47,717 bases of DNA from Ancylobacter dichloromethanicus (GTDB lineage Bacteria; Pseudomonadota; Alphaproteobacteria; Rhizobiales; Xanthobacteraceae). A program made the translations under genes and the position numbers. Location: assembly GCF_018390645.1 (NCBI RefSeq), contig NZ_JAHBGC010000021.1, forward strand, positions 1-47,717, given 5' to 3'. This document shows, in pieces, positions 33,781 to 42,017 of this stretch (positions within the stretch are counted from its first letter, which is position 1; every line of letters starts with the position of its first letter). A model generated the notes under the pieces. That model made no database searches and was not told the origin of the DNA. It saw only the letters and a program-made list of their open reading frames with translations.

Positions 33781-35009
33781 CACATGCCTCCCACGGCGCT
33801 GCGCTTGGGTGCTCCGCCGCGGCCGGCGAGCAGGGTGTCGAGAAGGTCGCCTCCGTCGCCGGCCTTTCCGGGCGCCGGCCTTTCGCCACCGCGCGCCATC
33901 TCCTCGCCGCTTTGGGTGATGAAGCGGAAGGGTAGGGCAGGCATCGGCAGCGCCGTGCCGTCGGCGAAGCGGACCTCGTCGAAGAACCGGCGCGCCCGGA
34001 GCTGGACGTTCTCGATCAGGTCGCGCGGGGTGCTGACGGGGAAGCAGGCCACCCGCGCCTGCTTGGCAGCCTCGACGACGTCGCGGTTGCGCTGCGTCGT
34101 CGACCATCGCGCCATCAGCTCCTGCAACCGCGCGGCGTTCGCCGTGCGCACCACGCGGTCGCCGCACAGGCTGGCATCCTGCGTCCAGTCGGGATGACCC
34201 ATTACCTCGCACCAGCGTGCCCATTGATGATCCTCGCGCGGCGACACCATCACCGCGCCGTCGGCGCAGGGCAGATACCAGACGAGGCCGCCGGCGATGG
34301 TAAGGCCCTTGCCCGGATCGCGGCGCCGGTCGGTGACGTCCATTCCGGCCTGCCAGTCGGCGAAGGGCTCGACCAGCATGTAGACGAGCAGGTCCTCATG
34401 CGAGAGGTCGACCAGCGGCCCGGGCCGCGCGCCGTCCGCGGCCTCCACCGCCCAGAGCGCGGCGATGGCGACCACGAGGCCGCCGGCCATGTCGCCCTCG
34501 AAGTCGGCGCAGCCCACCGGGGGCGTGGCTTCCGGGTCGGTGACCGGGCTCGCCTGATGGAAGGCGAAGCCGCTGGCGTGCTGCTGGATGAAGGAGGAGG
34601 ACGGGCGTCCGGTTCCGGGGCCCGTCAGCCCCTGGCCCGAGACCACCAGCGTGGCGGGGCGCCGCGTGCAATTCTCAGTCCCGTCGCGCAGGGCGGCGTC
34701 GGTGGCGAGCACGAGGTCGCACTGCCCGGCGAGGTCGCCCAGCAGTTCCCGGCCTCCGGCGCCGGCGGCGTCGACGCTCACCAGAGCCTTGCCGCGGTTG
34801 AGATAGGCGAAGAGCGCGCTTTCTCCCCGCGCGGTCAGCGGCGCCTCGGCGCGCAGCGCATCCCCTTCCGGCGGCTCGACCTTGACCACCTCGGCACCGA
34901 GATCGGAGAGCAGGCGCGCGCCGAAGGCGACGGAGATGTCGGAGCCCAGCTCAAGCACCTTGAGACCGGCCAGCGGGCCACGGAAGGGAGGCGGTGTGAA
35001 ACGATTCAT
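33780..35009 (-). CDS. Family III CoA-transferase, first of a pair
   Basis: A 409-residue CaiB/BaiF protein. FRGPLAGLKVLELGSDISVA and FGARLLSDLGAEVVKVEPPE mark the CoA-binding fold; FAYLNRGKALVSVD follows. The catalytic Asp position is filled (VDLSHEDLLVYML). The C-terminus has a Gly/Arg-rich extension of about 40 residues not seen in the other CoA-transferases of the window. ATG 35009 lies inside a palindrome TGAAACGATTCA that resembles the LacI operators of this cluster. It begins 72 bp after the permease stop and is coupled to the following CoA-transferase. Confidence 0.88.
   Translation of the reverse strand: MNRFTPPPFRGPLAGLKVLELGSDISVAFGARLLSDLGAEVVKVEPPEGDALRAEAPLTARGESALFAYLNRGKALVSVDAAGAGGRELLGDLAGQCDLVLATDAALRDGTENCTRRPATLVVSGQGLTGPGTGRPSSSFIQQHASGFAFHQASPVTDPEATPPVGCADFEGDMAGGLVVAIAALWAVEAADGARPGPLVDLSHEDLLVYMLVEPFADWQAGMDVTDRRRDPGKGLTIAGGLVWYLPCADGAVMVSPREDHQWARWCEVMGHPDWTQDASLCGDRVVRTANAARLQELMARWSTTQRNRDVVEAAKQARVACFPVSTPRDLIENVQLRARRFFDEVRFADGTALPMPALPFRFITQSGEEMARGGERPAPGKAGDGGDLLDTLLAGRGGAPKRSAVGGM
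34997..35008. promoter_or_regulatory. LacI-type operator candidate overlapping a start codon
   Basis: TGAAACGATTCA is a near-perfect dyad overlapping the start codon of the CoA-transferase at 35009. As the ATG-AAT-CGT-TTC codons produce the dyad, chance cannot be excluded. Confidence 0.35.
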
Positions 35010-35081
35010 ATCGGTCTCGACATTTGTGGTCGTGTCGTTGGTCGGATGACGGCGTGGTGAGCGGTCCCGCGCGGCCGGCGT

Positions 35082-36794
35082 TCAGGCTTCGCGCAGGCTG
35101 GAGCGCCATTGCTGCTGGCTGCGCAGCAGCACCTTGGTGACGAGCACCTGCAGCAGCTTCACCCCGGCGGAGGTGTAGAGGATCATCAGCGCCATGGCGC
35201 AGGCGGCGCCGTCGTCGCCGGTGTCGTTGAGCGCCACCACCGCGATCGAAGCCACCTTGGTGGTGGAGGCATAGATGAAGATCACGCCCGCCACCGTGGT
35301 CATCGCGTTGACGAAGAAGAAGGTCGCGATGTCGATGATGGCGGGGATCGAGATCGGGATCGTCACCCGTCGCAGCGTGGTCCAGAAGGAGACGCCGAGC
35401 GCCTGGGAGGCGGCCTCGAACTCGTTGTCGATCTGCTTCAGCGCCGTCAGCGCCATCAGATGCGGCACCGTGTAGTAGTGGCCGATCGTGCACATCACCA
35501 TGATCGCCATGGTGCCGTAGATCACGTTGAGCGGGTTGTTCGGCAGGTTGAAGAAGAACACGTAGCCGAGGCCCAGCACGATGCCGGGCACCGCCAGCGG
35601 CACCATCGCCACGACGTGGTAGCCCAGCAGCACCCGCGAGCCCTTGCGGTGCTTCTCCGTCAGATAGGCCCCGCAGAAGGCCATGAGGGTGCCGAACAGC
35701 GCCGTCCATGCCGCCATCTCGACACTGTTCCAGTAGGACAGCCAGCCGCCCGGATCGAAGGCGCCGAAATCGAAATTGTCGAACGAAAGCGACAGGTTGT
35801 AGGGCCACAGCGTGACGAGGGAAGCGAACACGGCGGTGCCGATAATGCCGAGGATCGGGATCGACACCAGTGCCGCCACCGCGAGCATGAGGCGGTCGAA
35901 CAGGCGCGACGGCCTGGGCTCCAGCATCACCGCGCGCGAGCTGAGCTGCGAAGTCTGGTGCTTGTAGGTCACGCGCTCGACCACGAAGGTCAGGACGGCG
36001 GGGAACAGGAGGATGACGCCAATCACCGCTCCCATCTGGAAGTTCGCCTGGCCGATGATCTGCCGGTAGACGTCGACGGCCAGCATGTTGAACTTGCCGC
36101 CGATCACCTTGGCGATGCCGAAATCGACGATGGCAGTGGTGAAGACCACGAAGCTGGCGTTAATCAGCCCGTAGCGCACGCCGGGAAAGGTAATGGTCCA
36201 GAAGATGCGCCAGCGGGAGGTATTCAGTGTTTCCGCCGCCTCGTACAGCCGCGCATCGGCGGTTGCCAGCGCCGTGGTCATGATGAGCACGACGAAGGGC
36301 AGGCAGTGGAACACCTGCGCCATGATGATGCCGACCGGCCCGTAGATGGAATGGCCGAACATCAGCCATTTCAGATAGCCCTGATTGCCGAAGATGTAGA
36401 TCAGCGCGATCGCCGGCAGCAGCGAGGGGGCGAGGATCGGCAGCAGCGCGATGCCCTTGAACAGCGCCTTCAGCGGCATGCAACTGCGGGTGAGGGCATA
36501 GGAGAACAGGAAGCCGAGCGGCACCACCAGCGCCACCGTCAGGGTGGCGACCCACAGGCTGTTGATGACCGACTGGCGCAGGATGGGATCGCTGGCGTAG
36601 CTGACGAAATTCGCAAGGCCGACGAATTCGCCGTCGCGGTTCTCGAAGCTCTGCGACAGCAGCGCGTAGAGGGGTAGCACGATGATGACGAGCGCGGCGG
36701 CGAGCATCAGCGCGCCGGTCACCAGCCGGGTGATCTTCTCCCAGTCGATCCCGGGGCGCAGCGCGGGGAGGGGGTGGGTGGTGAGATCACTCAT
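35082..36794 (-). CDS. ABC transporter permease, two fused permease domains
   Basis: A 570-residue inner-membrane protein with about 12 helices, i.e. two six-helix permease units in one chain, as in FbpB/ThiP and 2-aminoethylphosphonate-type permeases. Two EAA loops are visible: YEAAETLNTSRWRIFWTITF in the first half and EAASQALGVSFWTTLRRVTI in the second. The start overlaps the ATPase stop by four bases (ATGA). One chain thus provides both halves of the channel for the ATPase upstream and the binding protein at 31495. Confidence 0.92.
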   Translation of the reverse strand: MSDLTTHPLPALRPGIDWEKITRLVTGALMLAAALVIIVLPLYALLSQSFENRDGEFVGLANFVSYASDPILRQSVINSLWVATLTVALVVPLGFLFSYALTRSCMPLKALFKGIALLPILAPSLLPAIALIYIFGNQGYLKWLMFGHSIYGPVGIIMAQVFHCLPFVVLIMTTALATADARLYEAAETLNTSRWRIFWTITFPGVRYGLINASFVVFTTAIVDFGIAKVIGGKFNMLAVDVYRQIIGQANFQMGAVIGVILLFPAVLTFVVERVTYKHQTSQLSSRAVMLEPRPSRLFDRLMLAVAALVSIPILGIIGTAVFASLVTLWPYNLSLSFDNFDFGAFDPGGWLSYWNSVEMAAWTALFGTLMAFCGAYLTEKHRKGSRVLLGYHVVAMVPLAVPGIVLGLGYVFFFNLPNNPLNVIYGTMAIMVMCTIGHYYTVPHLMALTALKQIDNEFEAASQALGVSFWTTLRRVTIPISIPAIIDIATFFFVNAMTTVAGVIFIYASTTKVASIAVVALNDTGDDGAACAMALMILYTSAGVKLLQVLVTKVLLRSQQQWRSSLREA

Positions 36795-37960
36795 GGCCGC
36801 GCCGCCTCGCGGATCTGCCCGGACTGGGCCGCCGGGAACACCGCGAAGCGCTCCCGCGGAAGGCCGACGCCGACGCGTTCGCCTACCGTCAGCGACAGTT
36901 CCGCCATGTCGCGGCTTAACAGGTCCGCCGACACTTCGGCATTTCCGAGTGCCGGCACAATGAGGCTGGCGCGCCAGAACGAGCCGAGAAATTCGAGATG
37001 CGTCACCTGTCCGGGAAGGGTGTCGCCGGGTGCGCCGCCGGCCAGCGTGCGCAGGCGGATCTGTTCCGGCCGCAGGCAGGCGATGACGTCGCCCTGGTTC
37101 TCCGGCGTGTCATAAGGGGCGGGAATCGGGAAGGCGAGGCTGCCCACCGTGAGCCGGCCTTCGCTCACATGGCCCGGGAGGATGTTCATCTTGCCAACGA
37201 AGCCGGCGACGAAGAGGCTGCGCGGCGTGTGGTAGATCTCGGTAGGCGTGCCGATCTGCTCGACTTCGCCGTCGCGCATCGCCACCACGCGGTCGGCCAT
37301 GCTCAGCGCCTCCTCCTGGTCATGGGTGACCATGATGGTGGTGAGGCCGAGCCGGCGCTGGAGATCACGGATCTGCTGGCGCAGATGGACGCGCACCTTG
37401 GCATCGAGGGCGCTCAGCGGCTCGTCGAGCAGCAGCAGACGCGGCGAGGGCGCGATGGCGCGGGCGAGGGCGACGCGCTGCTGCTGGCCGCCGGAAAGCT
37501 GGGCCGGGTATTTGCGCTCCGAACCCTTCAGGTCGATCAGTTCGAGCAGTTCATTCAGCCTGGAATCGATTTCACGGGCCGCCAGCCGCCGGTTGCGCAG
37601 ACCGTAGACGATGTTCTCCCGTACATTGAGGTTGGGAAACAGCGCGTAGGACTGGAACAGGATGCCGAACTGGCGCTGTGCCGGCGGCAGGTCGGAGATG
37701 TCCTGGTCGAGGCTGTGGATCGCACCGGCGTTCTGGCGTTCGAGGCCAGCGATGATGCGCAGCAAGGTCGACTTGCCGCATCCCGACGGGCCGAGGAAGC
37801 AGACGAATTCGCCCGTCTCCACGTCCAGCGTCACATTGGAAAGGGCCCGGAAGCTACCGAAATGCTTGTCGATGCCGGTAACGCGCAGAAACGGCGCCGC
37901 GCCGGCATGGCCGTTGCCATGGCGGGCGAGGTGCGTGGCGGAGCGGGAAACGTCAAGCAT
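36791..37960 (-). CDS. ABC transporter ATPase, FbpC/PhnT-type
   Basis: A 389-residue ATP-binding subunit. Walker A GPSGCGKSTLLR, Q-loop ILFQSYALFPNL, signature [14 protein letters not shown], Walker B LLLLDEPLSALDAKV and switch His [10 protein letters not shown] are intact; a TOBE domain follows (LRPEQIRL). The start is set at ATG 37960, giving a 30-residue lead before LRVTGIDKHFG. The frame is open much further upstream, but that part is Pro/Arg-rich and not conserved. The RBS at 37960 is weak; a 75-codon frame with a strong RBS ends seven bases past this start codon and may drive it by coupling. Confidence 0.9.
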   Translation of the reverse strand: MLDVSRSATHLARHGNGHAGAAPFLRVTGIDKHFGSFRALSNVTLDVETGEFVCFLGPSGCGKSTLLRIIAGLERQNAGAIHSLDQDISDLPPAQRQFGILFQSYALFPNLNVRENIVYGLRNRRLAAREIDSRLNELLELIDLKGSERKYPAQLSGGQQQRVALARAIAPSPRLLLLDEPLSALDAKVRVHLRQQIRDLQRRLGLTTIMVTHDQEEALSMADRVVAMRDGEVEQIGTPTEIYHTPRSLFVAGFVGKMNILPGHVSEGRLTVGSLAFPIPAPYDTPENQGDVIACLRPEQIRLRTLAGGAPGDTLPGQVTHLEFLGSFWRASLIVPALGNAEVSADLLSRDMAELSLTVGERVGVGLPRERFAVFPAAQSGQIREAARP

Positions 37961-38180
37961 GGGGAAACGGCTCGCTGACGGCGGGAAGGGCGGGGTAGAA
38001 GGCGGAGCCGCCCCGGGCGGCGGGGAGCGCGGCAAGCGGACGCCCGATAGGCGGACGTACGGCCGGGGAGGCGACGCCGAGTGCGGCGCCGGTCTTCTGC
38101 GTCGGTGACGCCGGGCGGATGTGTCGGGTATCTGGGGCGCGCGTCGCCGCGCGACAGCGCGGCGTTCCGGGCTGGGACAT
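37953..38180 (-). CDS. Possible 75-codon leader ORF overlapping the ATPase start
   Basis: ATG 38180 is preceded by AGGAGG at an ideal distance, the best RBS of the region. The frame MSQPGTPRCRAATRAPDTRH… is Pro/Ala/Arg-rich without a recognisable domain, signal peptide or membrane helix, and stops at 37953, a few bases after the ATPase start codon (CCCCATGCTTGA). It may be a leader whose translation feeds the ATPase start, or chance. It is the first open frame after the LacI-like operator at 38314. Confidence 0.45.
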   Translation of the reverse strand: MSQPGTPRCRAATRAPDTRHIRPASPTQKTGAALGVASPAVRPPIGRPLAALPAARGGSAFYPALPAVSEPFPHA

Positions 38181-38313
38181 GGCTTCCTCCTGGTTGGCGC
38201 CGTCCTGTGCGGGATCGGTCGGGAACCGATGCCGCCGGCGACGTCCGTGCCTGTCTGTGCAGGTCGCTTTGAATGAACGATAGGCCGGGTCAAAGCATGT
38301 GGCAAGAAAGAAA

Positions 38314-38325
38314 TGAAACGGTTCA
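38314..38325. promoter_or_regulatory. LacI-type operator candidate upstream of the second ABC operon
   Basis: TGAAACGGTTCA, a dyad with 10 of 12 symmetrical positions, lies 134 bp upstream of the leader ORF start and between it and the end of the LacI gene. Similar to the sites at 43142 and 45530. Confidence 0.55.
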
Positions 38326-38376
38326 TCACTGAATTGCGAGAAGGTCGCCGGGTGACGGGCGGGAAGTCCGGCCGCG

Positions 38377-39426
38377 CTAGCCGGCGCGCGGGGTCTTGGC
38401 GCCCGGCGCCGCGCAGGAGCCGCGGATGATGAATTCATGGGTAACGGTGATCCGCTGCCGGGTGGAGCCGTGACCGCCGGCGAGGTGGTCCAGCAGCAGC
38501 TCGGCCGCGCAGCGTCCGGTCGCAGCCCAATCATAGCGTATGGCGGTGATCGGCGGCTCGATGAGGGCGGCAAGCTCGGTGTCGCCCAGCGTCACCAGCG
38601 ACAGATGCCTGGGCACGCTGAGATTGAGCAGGCGCACGGCTTCGATGACGCCGGCGAGGTGGCCGCCGCTGGCCACGATCGCCGTGGCCGGGTCGCGGCC
38701 GATCAGCGAGGAATAGGCGGCGTCGCGGCCATAGGGATGCTGGCGCCCGCCGGAGTGGATCAGGTCGCGCGGCACGTCCAAGCCGAGATCGGTGAAGGCC
38801 GATTCGAATCCGCGCAGGCGTTCGCGTCCCGAATGGGTGATGGCGGGCACCGTAATCAGGCCGATCCGCCGGTGGCCGAGCCCGAGGAGATAGCGGGTGG
38901 CGCGGTAGGTGCCGTCATACTGGTTGGTCAGGACGCAATCGACGTCGAGGTCGATCACCCGCTCCATCATGACCAGCGGCACCGAGAAGTCGCGGAGCTG
39001 GGCGCGGGTGGCCTCGTCATTGTCGTTCGCGACCATGACGATGACGCCGTCGACCCGCCGGCGCTTGAACTGTTCCAGCACGTCGCTTTCGCGCTCGCGG
39101 TCGGAATGCGAGTTCGCCAGGAACAGCGTGTAGCCGGCCCGCGTCAGAACCGGCTCGAGGCCGGTGACGGCGGCGGCGGTGAGGGGGTTCTGTATGTCCG
39201 GCATGAGCACGCCGATGACCCGGCTCTGGCGCGAGCGCAGGCTCTGGGCCACGGGATTGGGCTCGTAGCCGAGATTGAGTATCGCTTCCTCAACCCGCCG
39301 GCGCAGCGCGGCATCGACATTGCCCGCACGGTTCAGCACGCGCGACACCGTGCCGAGCGAGACGCCCGCGTGCCGGGCGACATGCTTGATGGTGACGGTC
39401 GCTGAGCGGGCGGTCGGCTTTTTCAC
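38377..39426 (-). CDS. LacI-family transcriptional regulator 1
   Basis: A 349-residue repressor. The HTH and hinge helix read VTIKHVARHAGVSLGTVSRV, then LNRAGNVDAALRRRVEEAIL; the sugar/acid-binding core starts RVIGVLMPDIQNPLTAAAVT. Translation starts at GTG 39426 with no clear RBS. It is a close paralogue of the regulator at 44276-45319: both have RVDG, GTYRATRYL, LGHRRI, ITVP, LVTLGDTELAALI-like and ITAIRYDWA-like segments. Its likely targets are the AAACGTTT-type sites. It reads into the promoter of the second ABC operon, and the hydrolase operon is divergent on its other side. Confidence 0.93.
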   Translation of the reverse strand: MKKPTARSATVTIKHVARHAGVSLGTVSRVLNRAGNVDAALRRRVEEAILNLGYEPNPVAQSLRSRQSRVIGVLMPDIQNPLTAAAVTGLEPVLTRAGYTLFLANSHSDRERESDVLEQFKRRRVDGVIVMVANDNDEATRAQLRDFSVPLVMMERVIDLDVDCVLTNQYDGTYRATRYLLGLGHRRIGLITVPAITHSGRERLRGFESAFTDLGLDVPRDLIHSGGRQHPYGRDAAYSSLIGRDPATAIVASGGHLAGVIEAVRLLNLSVPRHLSLVTLGDTELAALIEPPITAIRYDWAATGRCAAELLLDHLAGGHGSTRQRITVTHEFIIRGSCAAPGAKTPRAG

Positions 39427-39587
39427 GGCGGGGTCAGGGGGTTGAACGGGGCGTCAATTCCGGTCGCCCTGTCGGGGAACAGGGTGCACTGTAGGCTTAC
39501 GTGCAGCGGCGCAGCAAGCCGGTCCCGGGAGCGGAAGCCGCCTGTCCGATGCGGTGGAAGCGGCGGCGCGAGCGGCCCCGTCTTCTC

Positions 39588-39624
39588 TTGACAGGATGTG
39601 GAGAAAGAGCCAATTCTGTCGACA
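39588..39624 (+). promoter_or_regulatory. Promoter and GntR operator of the hydrolase operon
   Basis: TTGACA at 39588-39593 is a consensus -35 box; 17 bp downstream is CAATTC and then TATATA at 39626. TGTCGACA at 39617-39624 would overlap or follow the -10 region, a repressing position. The 318 bp between the LacI gene and the hydrolase hold nothing else except the site at 39681. Confidence 0.55.
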
Positions 39625-39680
39625 CTATATAGCGTATCCTGAAGAGTTTCGGGCATTGTAAAGCCGTTGTCCGATAAGTC

Positions 39681-39688
39681 GGTCGACA
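39681..39688. promoter_or_regulatory. Secondary GntR-like site GGTCGACA
   Basis: One mismatch to TGTCGACA, followed by TTAAT; 57 bp upstream of the hydrolase start and 57 bp after the main site. Confidence 0.4.
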
Positions 39689-39744
39689 TTAATCCTGTGC
39701 TGCCGTGCCGGTCCCGGTGCCGCCGCCCGAAGAGTAAGCCAGCT

Positions 39745-40524
39745 ATGGAAGTGGTCGAGCTGCACGGTATCGTCGAGGGCTCCGGCGAGGAACTCGTTCT
39801 TCTGCATCCGGTCGGGCTGGACAGTTCCTTCTGGGGCGCGATGCCGGCCATGCTCGCCCACTCGCACCGCGTTCTGCGGCTCGATCTGCGTGGTTTCGGC
39901 GGCTCTCCGCTCGGCGCCGGCGCGGTGCCAATCGAAGCCTACGCCGCCGATGTGCGGCAGTCGATCCGGCGCCACGGCCTGCGCCGGCCCGCGGTGCTGG
40001 GGCTGTCCTTCGGCGGCATGGTCGCGCAGACGCTGGCGCTGGAACATCCCGAGAGCGTCTCCCGGCTCATCCTGTGCGGCTGTCCCGGCGGCATCCCGGC
40101 CGAGGCCCGCGAGGCCCTGCGCGAGCGGGGCGCGGCGGCCGAGCGGGACGGCATGGAATCCATCGTCGCCCTGACCATCGAGCGGTGGTTCACCCCTGGC
40201 TTCGTCGACAATCCGGTGGTGGAGCGGGTGCGTGCGCGGCTGCGTTCCAACACCGTCAGGGCCTGGGCGGAGGGCTGGCGGGCGATCAGCGGCTTCGACG
40301 CCCTGCCCCGGCTCGGCACCCTCGACGTCCCGACGCTCGTCGTGGCCGGCGCGCAGGACGCCGCCACCTCGCCGGCCGCCTCCGCCGCGCTGGCCGCCGC
40401 CATTCCCGGCGCGCGGCGTGCGGTCCTGCCCGGTGCGCCGCACATGATGCAGCTTGAGACCAGCGGCCTGTTCACCGAGACGGTCGGCGACTTCCTGGCC
40501 GGCCGTCCGGTCGGCGCGGCCTAG
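39745..40524 (+). CDS. Alpha/beta hydrolase, 3-oxoadipate enol-lactonase-like
   Basis: A 259-residue cytoplasmic hydrolase. The catalytic triad is Ser88 in the elbow LGLSFGGM, Asp205 in AGAQDAATS and His233 in GAPHMMQLE; the oxyanion loop is LLHPVGLDSSFW. Start ATG 39745 has GAAGAG upstream; an ATG 26 codons earlier overlaps the operator region. First gene of a three-gene operon. Family members hydrolyse lactones, esters, amides (for example the NicD deformylase) or C-C bonds, so the sequence alone does not fix the reaction. Confidence 0.9.
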   Translation: MEVVELHGIVEGSGEELVLLHPVGLDSSFWGAMPAMLAHSHRVLRLDLRGFGGSPLGAGAVPIEAYAADVRQSIRRHGLRRPAVLGLSFGGMVAQTLALEHPESVSRLILCGCPGGIPAEAREALRERGAAAERDGMESIVALTIERWFTPGFVDNPVVERVRARLRSNTVRAWAEGWRAISGFDALPRLGTLDVPTLVVAGAQDAATSPAASAALAAAIPGARRAVLPGAPHMMQLETSGLFTETVGDFLAGRPVGAA

Positions 40525-40535
40525 GTGCGGCGAAG

Positions 40536-41312
40536 ATGGAACCCTTGCTGTCGCATGTGCTCACCGGGGCTCGCCGCGACCTCGCGCTGCTGCTCGTCCA
40601 TCCGATGGGCGCCGACCTGACCTTCTGGGACGACTTCGTGAGGGCCGTCGACGGGCGCGCGGCCACGCTGGCGGTGGATCTTCCCGGCGCCGGCGACAGC
40701 CCCGATCCCGGGCGGCCGGTGTCGCTCGACGCGCAGGTCGCCGCGCTGGAGGCGTTGCGACAGGGGCTGGGAATCGAACGGCTTGCCGTCGTTGCCTGCG
40801 CGGTCGGGACGATGACCGCCGGCGTCTATGCAGCGGCCCATCCGGAGGCGGTCGCGGCGCTGGTTCTCGCCAATCCCACCCCGGCCAGCGCCCCTGCCGC
40901 GCGCGAGATGCTGGCGGCGCGGGCCGAGGCCGTGCGCGCGGGCGGCATGGAGGCGGTGCTGCCGGGTGCGGTCGAGCGCGCCTTCCTCGAACAGCCGCGC
41001 GACGGGCGCTACCTGCGCTACATGAATCGTTTCGCCGCGCAGGATCCCGAGGCTTATGCGCGGGCGCTGCTGGCGGCGGCCGAGGCGGATGCGGCCGCGG
41101 CCTTCGTCCGTGTCGCCTGTCCCTGCCTGCTGGTACCCGGCCGGCATGACGTGCTGCTGCCGATGGAGCGTACCGAGGCGGTCGCCGCCCTCGTGCCGCA
41201 CGCCCAGTGCCGCGTCATGGAGGACGCCGCGCATTTCGTTCCCTACCAGCAGCCCGGCCGCTTCGCGGAACTGGCGCTGGACTTCATCGGCCGCGAGGTC
41301 GATCCCGCCTGA
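40536..41312 (+). CDS. Alpha/beta hydrolase-fold protein lacking the nucleophile Ser
   Basis: A 258-residue paralogue of the preceding hydrolase, 11 bp downstream. Oxyanion loop LLVHPMGADLTFWDDF, Asp205 in PGRHDVLLP and His233 in DAAHFVPYQ align with the first protein, but the nucleophile elbow reads VVACAVGTMTA: the positions of G-x-S-x-G are A-C-A-V-G, so Ala89 replaces Ser. Cys88 is next to it but not in the nucleophile position. The protein may be a non-hydrolytic partner, bind a ligand, or use a different mechanism. It is unlikely to be a decaying gene because frame, length and other motifs are intact. Confidence 0.88.
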   Translation: MEPLLSHVLTGARRDLALLLVHPMGADLTFWDDFVRAVDGRAATLAVDLPGAGDSPDPGRPVSLDAQVAALEALRQGLGIERLAVVACAVGTMTAGVYAAAHPEAVAALVLANPTPASAPAAREMLAARAEAVRAGGMEAVLPGAVERAFLEQPRDGRYLRYMNRFAAQDPEAYARALLAAAEADAAAAFVRVACPCLLVPGRHDVLLPMERTEAVAALVPHAQCRVMEDAAHFVPYQQPGRFAELALDFIGREVDPA

Positions 41313-41329
41313 TCTTCCGGAGTGTGACC

Positions 41330-41914
41330 ATGGGCAATAAAGGCTTTCTCCTCGTCCTGATGCAGCCGCCGCCGGCCTTCGAGGACGAGTTCAACGCCTG
41401 GTACGACACCGAGCATGTGCCCGAGCGCGTGGCGGTCGAGGGCTTCGAGAGCGGGCGGCGCTATGTCTGCATCGACGGCCATCCGAAATATCTCGCCATG
41501 TACGACATGGTGAACGAGGCGGTGCTGGAGACCGAATCCTATCTGCGCGTCTCTGCGGATCGCGCGAGCCCGTGGACCCGGCGCGTGACCAGCCGGGTGA
41601 AGGTGTACCGCTCGGCCGGCGAGCAGATCTTCCCCGGCGACGAGGTGACGGTGCCAAGCGTGCGCACACTGCTGCTGCGCTTCAGCGGCGTGCCGGCCGG
41701 GCTGGGTGAGGCGGTGATCGCCGGGGCGAAGGCATCCTTTGCCGGCAAGCCCGGGACGGTCCAGCTCCGGGTCTTCGCCTATCCGAGGGGGGGCGGCGTC
41801 GACTTTCTGGTGATGGTCGGGCTGGATGCGCCCCGGCAGGTCGCCCTGGACGTGTCGGTCTTCGGCGAGGCGGCACCCTATTTCGACATGGCGAACAGTT
41901 ACGCGCCCTATTGA
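41330..41914 (+). CDS. Dimeric alpha/beta-barrel (EthD/DUF4286-like) protein
   Basis: A 194-residue protein with two ferredoxin-like repeats. GFLLVLMQPPPAFEDEFNAW with YDTEHVPERVAV is the typical helix start (W-Y-x-x-EH-x-P) of EthD/DUF4286-type proteins, and TLLLRFSGVPA begins the second repeat. Such proteins often accompany aromatic or alkane catabolic operons as small isomerase-, oxygenase- or dehydratase-like subunits; no reaction can be assigned. It is 17 bp downstream of the second hydrolase and ends the operon at a strong hairpin. Confidence 0.75.
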   Translation: MGNKGFLLVLMQPPPAFEDEFNAWYDTEHVPERVAVEGFESGRRYVCIDGHPKYLAMYDMVNEAVLETESYLRVSADRASPWTRRVTSRVKVYRSAGEQIFPGDEVTVPSVRTLLLRFSGVPAGLGEAVIAGAKASFAGKPGTVQLRVFAYPRGGGVDFLVMVGLDAPRQVALDVSVFGEAAPYFDMANSYAPY

Positions 41915-41936
41915 TCGCCCCGTCCCGCACAGAAGA

Positions 41937-41960
41937 CCGGCCAGCGCATGCGCTGGCCGG
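41937..41960. terminator. 24 bp perfect palindrome between convergent operons
   Basis: CCGGCCAGCGCA followed by its exact complement. On the plus strand it is followed by AAGTTCGTTC. It separates the hydrolase operon from the MaoC pair and probably ends transcription from both sides. Confidence 0.65.
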
Positions 41961-42017
41961 AAGTTCGTTCGGGAGGTCGTCCTGGAAAGGCGGCTGAGGC
42001 AGGGGCGCTCGTGCGCC

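Noticed and set aside
35109..36677. Open frame of about 520 codons on the plus strand opposite the fused permease
   Set aside because: His/Asp/Glu/Gln-rich shadow of a membrane protein gene; no RBS and no domain.
31495..37960. Assignment of the second ABC system as a 2-aminoethylphosphonate or iron importer
   Set aside because: The protein families fit, but no phosphonatase, transaminase or iron gene is near, and CoA-transferases lie inside the operon; substrate left open.
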